Source of the DNA: Bradyrhizobium australiense
GTDB taxonomy: Bacteria; Pseudomonadota; Alphaproteobacteria; Rhizobiales; Xanthobacteraceae
Length of the DNA stretch: 64,000 nucleotides
Assembly: GCF_013114825.1 (NCBI RefSeq)
Contig: NZ_JAAVLX010000004.1
Coordinates: 186,001 to 250,000 of the forward strand
Reading direction: 5' to 3'
Each line of letters starts with the position of its first letter. Position 1 is the stretch's first letter. Below are positions 16,790-25,116 of this stretch, one piece after another. The notes below the pieces were generated by a model. The model was not told where the DNA came from. It saw nothing but the letters and a program-made list of their open reading frames with translations, and searched no databases. Position numbers and translations under genes: made by a program.

Positions 16790-19700
16790 CTAATTATTCG
16801 GCGGCAGTTCGATCGGGTTGTTGTTCTGCTTGCCGGTATTGAATTCGAAGATCTTTCGCAGCACGCCGGGCATCACTGCCGAAATCGGATTAACGCGCAG
16901 CACGGGCTGGCCCGGCGTGCCGACCACCTCGTAGGTCACGCCGATAAGGCCCTCATTACTGCCGCCACCGAGGAACAGGCCGAGCACGGGAATCTGGCCG
17001 AACATGTTGTTCAATCCATACATCGGAACGAAGGTGCCGCTCATGCGAACCTGATTGGCGACGGTATCGATGCTGCCTTCGATGGTCGCGCCGACCATCG
17101 GTCCTTTCACGACGCCATCGCGGATCGTGAGCTGTCCGCTATGCCGGGTGAACTCGGCTCGCAATGCGGTAAAGGAAACGCCGCTTTGAGTGCCTGTAGA
17201 ACCACCTGCGGCCACACGGTCGAGCGAGGCCTCACCTTTGATGGAGAATTGGCGGACGTTGATCAGGCCCTCTTTGGCGCTGGGCTCAACCGTCGGTGGC
17301 TCCAGGAAGAGTTCAAGCTGACCGCCGATTACCTTTGAATACATGTCCGTGAAGCGGAAGAATGCGCCAGCGTCATTGGTCTGCAGCACAATGATGTCGC
17401 GGCCCTGACCCTGTGCGCGGCCGCGCAAATCGGCCATCACCGGCGTGTCGCGACCAATCTTGCCGGAGAGCGTAAAGTTTCTCACGATGCCGTTGCGGCG
17501 GGAGAACTTGCTATCGACGCTACGCAATGCCTCGCCGTTGAAGCCCGCGACCGCGCCCAGCTTGAGGTCGACATCGAAGTCGATGTTCCTTGTCTTGCTC
17601 TTGGGGTCGGCCTCCTTGCCCGAGATCGCCGATTTGAGGAAGCCGCGGCCATCGAACACGTCGCCGCGCATCGTCACCTTCACGATGCCGTCGGCGCCGC
17701 GCTCGGCCTTCAACGTCGTCTTGTCGCCGTCCGACGGCGCGTAGGTTGGAAAGTTCGCGTTCAACAGGTCGCCGTTCTGGTCGACTTCGAGCGATCCCTT
17801 GATCGAAACGCCGCCGCCTTCGACCACAATGTCCTGGAACAGCGTTGATTGCTCCTTCTTCACGACATTGAATGTCGCCTTGCCCGACTTGCCCGGCACC
17901 TTGACCCAGCCCGGCAGGATGTTGTCGAGACGCAGCGAGGTCAGATCGGCCTCGATGCCGACGCGGCTGTCGTTGTCGCCGATCTTGCCGATCACCTTGA
18001 TCGGGATGGAGCCGCTCACGGCAGGTCCGAGATCGAGCCCGAGCCGCGCGCGGCTAGCATCATCCAGTGTCGCCTGCAGCCTGATATCGGCGTCGCCCTC
18101 GCTCGGCTTGCGATAGTCCAGCGAGGCCGGCTGGCCGTTGATCTTGACGTCGCCCTTAACTTGGTAGCCCGCGTTGTTGGCGAGCACCTTGAGCGTGTTG
18201 GATTCCAGTTTCTGGTTCATCACGAGCTTGTCGGCAGCAAACCCAGCCAGATCGGCAATCACCGTGTAGGTGGTATCGGCCTTCGTCATCGAGCCCTTGA
18301 CCGGCATGCCGAGCGTGATGGTGGCGGCAACGTTTCCCTTGCTCGTGTTCGGATCAACCAGCGTGCCGGAGAGATCGCTGATGCGATCGGAGGCCAGAAT
18401 CTCGGCCGCGGCCGGCACCGGACAATCCACCCTGAACTTCACCCGCGACGGTGACGGCTTCGGCGCCATGTCCGGCACCTCGAAGGTGAAATCGGAAATG
18501 TTGATCTTGCGGCCAGCGGGGGTATCGGCAATGCCCTGCCCGATCGTCACCGTTGCCGTTCGCCCGGTAACCCGCGCTTTCAAATCCGCATCACGGACCG
18601 CTGGCATGTCATCGACCGGACGCGCGGTGACTCCCGAGGCCACGATGTTGACGGCCAGACCATCGTCCGGAATCGGCGGTCCCTTGCGTGACAGATTGCG
18701 CACCGGCGAATTGACGCCGACCTCGATGCGCTGGAGCGTGCCGCGCTCGATCCGCTCGATCACCCATTCGCGCACTTCGGGCACGATCAGGATCGGCCAC
18801 ATCCGTTTCAGCGCGGATGCCGACATCGGCGTACCTGCAAAACCAAGCTGGAGACGCGCGTCACCCGAATAATCAATACTGCCGGTGCCCGCGACGCCGA
18901 TCTCGCCGTTGCTGATATCGGCCTGGGTGAGCAGCACACGCTTGCGGTCGGTATCGAACTTCATTCCGATCGCGATCCGGTTGAAGATCAGCGGCGGCTC
19001 GTTGTCGGTGCCGGCCAAAAGGATCGTGCCGCCGCTAAGGCCGGCCTGCCATTCGGTGGTGGCGCCGTTCGGCGGTTCGAGATGGCCGAGCAGCGTGATC
19101 CGATTCGCGCCGGAAATGATCTTGAACGGCGCGACCAGCACGCGCCGTCCGGCATCCCATTCGACACTCATCTCCGCCGAATCGATCGGCATCGGATAGT
19201 CGGGCGTGTCGCTGTCGATGAGGTTTCCGGCGCCGGCGATGATCTTGCCGCGGAAATAGGTCGGCAGGCCGTCGCGGCCCAGTTCGCCTTTCAACTCGCC
19301 GGAAAGCGGCAGCTCGGCACTGTAGGTCAGGTCCTTGACCCGCATTGCCAGCAGGATGTTGGCGGCGGGCACCTTGTCGGCACGAAGATCGACCGAGCGC
19401 ACGCCGTTCTGCTGCGGTCCGACCACGACCTTGAGCGACCAGGGACGCGCGCCTTCCTCGCCAAGGCTCACCGCAACCCCGCCGCTGCTCGGCCGGCGCA
19501 TGCTGAGGCTGATATTCTCGAACGCCCATTTGTTGCCGCGCTGCTGATCGTCGACGATGAGATTGCCGTTCTTGAGGCCGATCTCGTTCAGGTTCTGCCC
19601 ATCGAGGCCGGTCAGGCTGAGACTGTCGAGCCAGTCGAGGCCGGCCAGCAATCCGTTCTGGGCGGTATCGGGGGCCGTCGCACCAGCACCTTGCGGTGCT

Positions 19701-20578
19701 GCGGCCGGCTGGCGGGGGAATGTCGGAATCATGCCGGCATCGCGCTTGGAGGCAACGCCGGTTGCCAGCGGCTTGGCGGTGTCGCCGGCAGACACCGTCA
19801 CCTGGCCGTCCGGCGTGATTCGAACCGCGAGTTCGGCATCGACCAGATTGAGACTTTCGGCGCGCAGCCGTCCCAGCAGGAGCGCTGTGCCTGACAGTTT
19901 CACCTCGGCCTTCGGCGCGGTGGCGACGACGACCTGGTCACGGTCGCGGACCACGATGTCGCGGATGCGCACCGCGATTCGAATCCGTCCGGCCCGCTCG
20001 ATCTGCGTACCGCCGACCTCGACCGTATTGCCATGGCCGATATTGTCTTCAATCGCGGCCGCCAGCCACGGTGTCGCGACGTCGAGATTGATGGGCCCGG
20101 CGCCGAGCCGCCACCATAGACCGCCGAAACAACCGGTGAAGATCACCGCCAGCACGGCAATCACGATCGCCACGCGTTTGACCCAGCGCTCGCCGGTTAT
20201 CCATTGCTGCAACGCTGAGAACTTGTCACCGACACGGCGAAATCTGGAATTGGAACGCGATAACAGGCGCCGCGCGCGGTAGCCGGCGGCCTCCTCTTGC
20301 TCCCAGCCCGGCGCGTCATCCCATTGCTGGGCCTCGGCACGCGGATTCGACCCCTTGGGCGAAGTATTCCTAGCCATTGCCTCTCGGTGCCGGCGCTGAG
20401 GTTGATCGCCGCCAAGGGCACGCTCTTCGATCGATATCGAGCGCTCCTGTGTCGGCATCGCTGCCAATCCTCGATTAATACTGTTACTCGTGGTCGGGCC
20501 CAAGGATTGATTGGGCGGTCCCATCGACGAGCGGACGGGGGTAGCGTCGAATTCCTTGTAACCATACTCCGGGGTCAT
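16790..20578 (-). CDS. Large AsmA/DUF3971-type envelope protein
   Basis: A 1262-residue protein with a 135-residue cytoplasmic, Gln/Arg-rich N-terminus, one membrane helix (about residues 136-158, VAIVIAVLAVIFTGCFGGLWW) and a roughly 1100-residue periplasmic beta-rich region. The latter resembles DUF3971 followed by the AsmA-like C-terminal domain (LTIRDGVVKGPMVGATIEG). Such proteins (AsmA, YhdP, TamB) are thought to bridge inner and outer membranes and move phospholipids. The start is uncertain: the ATG at 20578 gives the longest form; an internal ATG at 20377 (MARNTSPKG) is also plausible. It is divergent from the peroxiredoxin gene and ends 34 bp from the small secreted protein, convergent with it. 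Confidence 0.85.
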   Translation of the reverse strand: MTPEYGYKEFDATPVRSSMGPPNQSLGPTTSNSINRGLAAMPTQERSISIEERALGGDQPQRRHREAMARNTSPKGSNPRAEAQQWDDAPGWEQEEAAGYRARRLLSRSNSRFRRVGDKFSALQQWITGERWVKRVAIVIAVLAVIFTGCFGGLWWRLGAGPINLDVATPWLAAAIEDNIGHGNTVEVGGTQIERAGRIRIAVRIRDIVVRDRDQVVVATAPKAEVKLSGTALLLGRLRAESLNLVDAELAVRITPDGQVTVSAGDTAKPLATGVASKRDAGMIPTFPRQPAAAPQGAGATAPDTAQNGLLAGLDWLDSLSLTGLDGQNLNEIGLKNGNLIVDDQQRGNKWAFENISLSMRRPSSGGVAVSLGEEGARPWSLKVVVGPQQNGVRSVDLRADKVPAANILLAMRVKDLTYSAELPLSGELKGELGRDGLPTYFRGKIIAGAGNLIDSDTPDYPMPIDSAEMSVEWDAGRRVLVAPFKIISGANRITLLGHLEPPNGATTEWQAGLSGGTILLAGTDNEPPLIFNRIAIGMKFDTDRKRVLLTQADISNGEIGVAGTGSIDYSGDARLQLGFAGTPMSASALKRMWPILIVPEVREWVIERIERGTLQRIEVGVNSPVRNLSRKGPPIPDDGLAVNIVASGVTARPVDDMPAVRDADLKARVTGRTATVTIGQGIADTPAGRKINISDFTFEVPDMAPKPSPSRVKFRVDCPVPAAAEILASDRISDLSGTLVDPNTSKGNVAATITLGMPVKGSMTKADTTYTVIADLAGFAADKLVMNQKLESNTLKVLANNAGYQVKGDVKINGQPASLDYRKPSEGDADIRLQATLDDASRARLGLDLGPAVSGSIPIKVIGKIGDNDSRVGIEADLTSLRLDNILPGWVKVPGKSGKATFNVVKKEQSTLFQDIVVEGGGVSIKGSLEVDQNGDLLNANFPTYAPSDGDKTTLKAERGADGIVKVTMRGDVFDGRGFLKSAISGKEADPKSKTRNIDFDVDLKLGAVAGFNGEALRSVDSKFSRRNGIVRNFTLSGKIGRDTPVMADLRGRAQGQGRDIIVLQTNDAGAFFRFTDMYSKVIGGQLELFLEPPTVEPSAKEGLINVRQFSIKGEASLDRVAAGGSTGTQSGVSFTALRAEFTRHSGQLTIRDGVVKGPMVGATIEGSIDTVANQVRMSGTFVPMYGLNNMFGQIPVLGLFLGGGSNEGLIGVTYEVVGTPGQPVLRVNPISAVMPGVLRKIFEFNTGKQNNNPIELPPNN

Positions 20579-20674
20579 CAAACTTGCCCAGCAGCCGGAG
20601 CGAATCCGACGATCAAAGGCGAAACCCGCAATACCCCAATGGTTGATCTGCGGAAAGCGACGAAAGGAAGGCGT

Positions 20675-21436
20675 ATGTCCAAGAAAACGCGCAAGAAATC
20701 CTCCATGCCATCCTCCAAGAACCGCAAGACTTCCGCCGCAAAGCCGGCCGCGGCCAAGACAGCCAGCAAGACCGCCCGCCGCGCCGCGCCGGCCCCGGCC
20801 AAAAAGCCTGCCGCCAAGCCAGCCAGCAAGGCCGCCAAAACCGCCACCAAGGCAGCCGCCGGGAAACCGGCTAAGAAGGCTAAGACCGCTTCAGCCAAAG
20901 CCTCGCACAAGCCGACATCGAAACAGTTAATAAAATCCAAGCTATCTGAGACGCCCAAGCCGGTTGCCGGAACCGGCCTTGTCGAAGGCGCAATGGCGCC
21001 CGCCTTCAACCTGCCGCGCGATGGCGGCGGCAGTGTCTCGTTGGCGGACTATGCAGGCAAGAAACTGGTGCTGTTTTTCTACCCCCGCGCCGATACGCCC
21101 GGTTGCACCCGGGAAGCGATCGACTTCACGCGGCTCAGCAGCGCGTTTAGTGATGCCGGAGCGGTGGTGCTCGGGATCTCGGCCGATACCGTAAAGGCCC
21201 AGGAATCCTTCCGGAACAAGCACCAGCTTTCGGTTCCTCTGATCTCGGATGAGCAACATGAAATGCTCGAGGCCTATGGCGCCTGGGGCGAAAAATCGAT
21301 GTATGGCAGGACCTTCATGGGGATCATTCGAACGACGGTTCTGATCGGCAGCGATGGGCGGATCGCCAAAACCTGGCGCAATGTGCGGGTCGATGGCCAT
21401 GCCGACGAGGTGCTGGCCGCCGTCCGCGGCATATGA
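20675..21436 (+). CDS. BCP-type peroxiredoxin with a histone-H1-like Lys/Ala/Pro tail
   Basis: A 253-residue fusion. Residues 1-95 are a strongly basic Lys/Ala/Pro-rich tail (repeats such as KPAAKPASKAAK) like eukaryotic-type H1 or bacterial nucleoid proteins. Residues 105-253 are a bacterioferritin-comigratory-protein peroxiredoxin that reduces hydrogen and organic peroxides. The peroxidatic cysteine is in TPGCTREAIDF; the resolving cysteine found five residues later in many BCPs is Ile here, so it would act as a 1-Cys or use another partner. The ATG after GGAAGG is used; an upstream in-frame ATG (20639) lacks a good ribosome site. The tail suggests DNA binding, i.e. peroxide protection at the nucleoid (inference). 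Confidence 0.9.
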   Translation: MSKKTRKKSSMPSSKNRKTSAAKPAAAKTASKTARRAAPAPAKKPAAKPASKAAKTATKAAAGKPAKKAKTASAKASHKPTSKQLIKSKLSETPKPVAGTGLVEGAMAPAFNLPRDGGGSVSLADYAGKKLVLFFYPRADTPGCTREAIDFTRLSSAFSDAGAVVLGISADTVKAQESFRNKHQLSVPLISDEQHEMLEAYGAWGEKSMYGRTFMGIIRTTVLIGSDGRIAKTWRNVRVDGHADEVLAAVRGI

Positions 21437-21535
21437 TCGGCAGGTTCCATTTCCCAAAAATTAACCATGAACGGGTCAAATCGGCAGGCAAATTGAGCCG
21501 AACGGAGCTGATTTCCGACCGGCGCGGGAGTGCCG

Positions 21536-22879
21536 ATGTCGTACCGTTCCGGTCATTATTCCGATCACCACCATCCCCACGATCATGGACGGACGCCGCC
21601 CCGCCGTCCGGCACCCCATCCGGCAAAAGCCGCAGCGCTCGACGGTAACGGCTACACCATCGTCCATGCCGGCAAGCAGGTCAGGCTCGGCCCGGTCGTG
21701 TTCTGGATCGTCGTCGGCACGATCGTACTGCTTGGCATCTGGTCGGCGGCGACTGCCACTTATTTCGCGTTTCGCGACGACGTCCTGACCCGGCTGATCG
21801 CCCGGCAGGCCGAGATGCAATACGCCTATGAAGATCGCATCGCGGAGCTGCGCACCAAGGTCGATCGCACGACCAGCCGTCAGTTGCTCGATCAGGAACA
21901 GTTCGACCAAAAGCTCGACCAGATCATGCGCCGCCAGACCGCGCTCGAATCGCGCGCCACCGCGCTTGGCGCGATTCCGGATACCGCGGCGACCGGTTCG
22001 ATTCGGCCTCCGGCGCGCGGCGAGACGCCCGCTTCCGGAACCCTAAAACCCTCCCCGATCAGCGACACCGTGATCTTCGTCGCGCCGCCGGATCGCGAGG
22101 CTCGGCTGGAATCGCGCGCGCCCGTCGTCGCCAAGCCGCAGTCAAATCAGTTCGCCAAAGTTCAGGGTATCGATAATGTCCTGGTCCGCCTGCAGACCTC
22201 GCTGGATACGGTCGAGCGGCGGCAGATGGCGGCCTTGAGCTCGGTCGAGGACAGCATGGAATCGCGCCTGCGCCGCATGCGCGGCGTGTTCACTGATCTC
22301 GGACTCAATATGGCGCAGCTCGAAGCCGCAATACCCCGCTCGGCCATCGGTGGCCCGTTCGTGCCGGTGAAGCTGCCGGCGGACGCCGGTGCGTTCGAAC
22401 GTCAACTCTACCGCATCAATCTCACCCGCGCCCAGATGCAGCGCCTGAATGCGACTCTTTCCCTGGTGCCCTATCGCAAGCCTGTCGTCGGCGAGGTCGA
22501 ATTCACCTCGGGTTTCGGCGTTCGCAGCGATCCCTTCCTCGGTCGCCCCGCCATGCACACCGGTCTCGATTTCCGTGCCGCCACCGGCGATCCGGTGCGC
22601 GTCACCGCGAACGGCAAGGTCGTATCGTCGGGGTGGATGGGCGGCTATGGCCGCATGGTCGAGGTCGACCACGGCAACGGGCTGTCGACTCGTTATGGCC
22701 ATCTGTCGGAAATTCACGTCCGGATCGGCGACGTCGTCAAGATCGGCCAGGTGATCGGCGCGGTCGGCTCGACCGGCCGCTCCACGGGTCCGCATCTGCA
22801 CTATGAAACGCGGATCGACGGCGATGCTGTTGACCCGCAGAAATTCCTGCGCGCGGGCGTGAGGCTGAGCTCAGGTTAG
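21536..22879 (+). CDS. M23-family (LytM) peptidase with N-terminal membrane anchor
   Basis: A 447-residue envelope protein. It has a His/Pro-rich cytoplasmic start (HHHPHDHG), one membrane helix (about residues 55-80), a coiled-coil stretch (DRIAELRTKVDRTTSRQLL onward) and a C-terminal LytM endopeptidase domain. The zinc site is visible as HTGLDF and HLHYE (GPHLHYETR), with the middle HGNGLSTRYGHL motif. Such proteins cut peptidoglycan cross-links or activate amidases during growth and division. All metal ligands are intact, so it may be catalytic. The ATG of MSYRSGHY is used. Confidence 0.93.
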   Translation: MSYRSGHYSDHHHPHDHGRTPPRRPAPHPAKAAALDGNGYTIVHAGKQVRLGPVVFWIVVGTIVLLGIWSAATATYFAFRDDVLTRLIARQAEMQYAYEDRIAELRTKVDRTTSRQLLDQEQFDQKLDQIMRRQTALESRATALGAIPDTAATGSIRPPARGETPASGTLKPSPISDTVIFVAPPDREARLESRAPVVAKPQSNQFAKVQGIDNVLVRLQTSLDTVERRQMAALSSVEDSMESRLRRMRGVFTDLGLNMAQLEAAIPRSAIGGPFVPVKLPADAGAFERQLYRINLTRAQMQRLNATLSLVPYRKPVVGEVEFTSGFGVRSDPFLGRPAMHTGLDFRAATGDPVRVTANGKVVSSGWMGGYGRMVEVDHGNGLSTRYGHLSEIHVRIGDVVKIGQVIGAVGSTGRSTGPHLHYETRIDGDAVDPQKFLRAGVRLSSG

Positions 22880-23114
22880 CATCGCGCCGTCAGAACTGGT
22901 GTGCTCGCTTGTTGATCGCGCGGCAATACTTCCTTAATTCCACCCTCGCCCGTTCTACCGCCAACTGAAAACGGAACCGTCGCGCCCGCGGCGGTGAAAT
23001 TTTTTTCGGCGCCGTGTCGGCTCGCATCGAGGTCAGGCGTCCTTGTGGCAGAGACTGAGCTAACCCAAGCAAATCCTGCGATATACTCCGCTCAGCAATG
23101 GAGAAAATAACGCC

Positions 23115-23564
23115 ATGTCCCAAGGCAATACCGTTCGTTTGCATCGTGTCCTCGCCACTAAGCCCGAGAAGGTTTTTCGCGCCTTCCTCGATGCGGATGC
23201 CATGGCCAAGTGGCTGCCGCCCTACGGCTTCACCTGCAAGGCCCATCATTTAGAAGCGAAAGTTGGCGGCACGTTCAGGATGTCGTTCACGAATTTCACC
23301 ACGAACACGGGACATTCGTTCGGGGGAGAATATCTGGAGATCGTTCCCAACGAGCGTATCCGCTACACTGATCGTTTTGACGACCCCAATTTGCCTGGCG
23401 TTATCGAGGTCACCGTGACCCTGAAAGCGGTTTCAGTCGGAACCGAGATCAACATCGAGCAGACAAACTTGCCGACGGTGATTCCGGTCGAAGCCTGCTA
23501 TCTCGGCTGGCAACAGTCGCTCGCCCAGCTCGCGTTACTCGTGGAGCCGGATGTTCCGGGATAG
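23115..23564 (+). CDS. SRPBCC (AHSA1-like) domain protein
   Basis: A 149-residue single-domain START/Bet v1-like protein of the AHSA1 type. It begins RLHRVLATKPEKVFRAFLDA and contains the typical KWLPPYGF and GEYLEIVPNERIRYT segments, then ends with GWQQSLAQLALLV, the usual C-terminal helix. These bind hydrophobic ligands; in operons they often go with ArsR regulators, but none is present here. It stands alone between the M23 gene and the convergent binding-protein gene. A 235-bp gap upstream holds no other gene that I can support. Confidence 0.88.
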   Translation: MSQGNTVRLHRVLATKPEKVFRAFLDADAMAKWLPPYGFTCKAHHLEAKVGGTFRMSFTNFTTNTGHSFGGEYLEIVPNERIRYTDRFDDPNLPGVIEVTVTLKAVSVGTEINIEQTNLPTVIPVEACYLGWQQSLAQLALLVEPDVPG

Positions 23565-23631
23565 TGACGGTCGAGGAGAGGCACCACGCCTGGTTCAGGC
23601 TTACTTCATCATCTTTACCGCGTCCTAAGCC

Positions 23632-23675
23632 CCTCATGGTGAGGAGCGCCAACGGGTCCGCGCGTAGCGCGGACC
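23632..23675. repeat. Intergenic palindromic repeat
   Basis: Two back-to-back hairpins lie between convergent genes: CCTCATGGTGAGG (23632-23644, 5-bp arms) and GGTCCGCGC-GTA-GCGCGGACC (23655-23675, perfect 9-bp arms). This composition resembles a dispersed Bradyrhizobium intergenic repeat. It may also stop transcription from both sides, though no U-tract follows. Confidence 0.65.
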
Positions 23676-23715
23676 GATGACAGGCCCCCGGGGTTTGGGC
23701 TATGACGCAGTAAAA

Positions 23716-24939
23716 CTAATGCCCAACCTCGCCGGTGATGATGTCGCCGAACACCTCCCACGCCTCGCCGTTGAACTTCATCAACTGCATCTGTTCGATC
23801 GGAAAGAAGTCGTTGGCCGCCGTGTTGATCTTGATGCCGGGCAGTAGCACGTCGCTGGTGAAATCTTTCAGGTTCGCGGCCTGTTTCATGACGTTCTCGC
23901 GGGTGAGATTGTCGCCGCATTGCTTCAGCACCTGAACCATGGTCTGCGCCGTCGCATAGCCGTAGATATTGTTGGCGTTGGTCTTGTCTCCGTCAGGGAA
24001 ATATTTGTCCATGAAGGCGAGCCAGGTCTTGATGCCCGGATCGTCCTTCCACAACGGATCGGTCGGATCCTTCAGATAGGCCGTTGAAATAATGCCTTTC
24101 GCATTATCAAGGCCGGCCGGCTTGAGGACTGCCGCGACCGAGGTCGATACATTGCCGAGGAAATAGACCGGCTTCCAGCCGAGCTCCGCGACCTTGCGGA
24201 TCGCCTGCGCCGCGCCCTTCGGCGCCGCCCAGGTCATCATGATGTCGGCGCCGGAATCCTTCAGCGCGACGATCTGCGAGTCGATGGTGGGATCGGAGAC
24301 CTCGTAGGACTTGTCGGCGATGATCATATTGGCCTTGTCGCCAAGGCCATCGCGCAATCCCTTCATCTGGTCCTTGCCGGCATCGTCATTCTGCCAGAGC
24401 GCCGCGATCTTGCCGTTCGGGAAATTCTGCAGGATGTAGGCGGCGTAGATGCGGCCCTCGCTCTGGTAGTTCGGTTGCCAGCCCATGGTCCACGGAAAAT
24501 TCTGCGGGTCGCCCCATTTGGTTGCGCCGGTGGCGACGAAGAGCTGCGGGACCTTCTTGGCATTCATGTATTTCTGGATGGCGGAGTTCGACTGCGTGCC
24601 AAGCGGCTGGAAGATCAAAAGCACCTCGTCGCTTTCGACCAGCTTGCGCGCCTGTTCGACCGCCTTCGGCGGACTGAAGGCGTCGTCATAGCTGACGAAA
24701 TTGATCTTGCGGCCGTTGATCCCGCCCTCGGCGTTAATCTTGTTGAAATAGGCCGCCTGCGCCTTGCCGATCGTGCCGTAGGCCGACGCCGGGCCGCTAT
24801 AAGGCATGATGTTGCCGATCTTGATTTCGGTATCGCTGGCGCCGGGATCGTATCTCTTCTGCGCATGGGCCGTGGTGGCGACCGTTGCGGCGACAGCCAA
24901 CGCTGTCAGGGCAATAAGGTTCTGCATGCGAACCGGCAT
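23716..24939 (-). CDS. Branched-chain-amino-acid-type ABC substrate-binding protein
   Basis: A 407-residue periplasmic binding protein (type I fold, LivJ/HAAT family). The signal peptide ends at THAQ (about residue 24) and the mature part starts with DTEIKIGNIMPYSGP, followed by FNKINAEGGINGRKI, all typical. The ligand could be an amino acid, amide or aromatic acid; Bradyrhizobium has many paralogs. The ATG after GGGAGA is used. No permease or ATPase gene is adjacent, so it must share a transporter encoded elsewhere or be an orphan. It is divergent from the carbamoyltransferase gene. Confidence 0.92.
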   Translation of the reverse strand: MPVRMQNLIALTALAVAATVATTAHAQKRYDPGASDTEIKIGNIMPYSGPASAYGTIGKAQAAYFNKINAEGGINGRKINFVSYDDAFSPPKAVEQARKLVESDEVLLIFQPLGTQSNSAIQKYMNAKKVPQLFVATGATKWGDPQNFPWTMGWQPNYQSEGRIYAAYILQNFPNGKIAALWQNDDAGKDQMKGLRDGLGDKANMIIADKSYEVSDPTIDSQIVALKDSGADIMMTWAAPKGAAQAIRKVAELGWKPVYFLGNVSTSVAAVLKPAGLDNAKGIISTAYLKDPTDPLWKDDPGIKTWLAFMDKYFPDGDKTNANNIYGYATAQTMVQVLKQCGDNLTRENVMKQAANLKDFTSDVLLPGIKINTAANDFFPIEQMQLMKFNGEAWEVFGDIITGEVGH

Positions 24940-25116
24940 CGTTTTCTCCCATATTTTTTTCAGTCTTTGTTGCGGGCAAGTCTCGCAAGTCGCATCAACG
25001 CTTGCAAGCATGTGCTTATTCCGTATGACGAAACAGCATTGTTGCCTGGCGCCAATTGTGATTGATGCGGGTGGCCATTACTTGACGCGCTTGCAAGGCG
25101 CAGAGGTTGGACAGGG

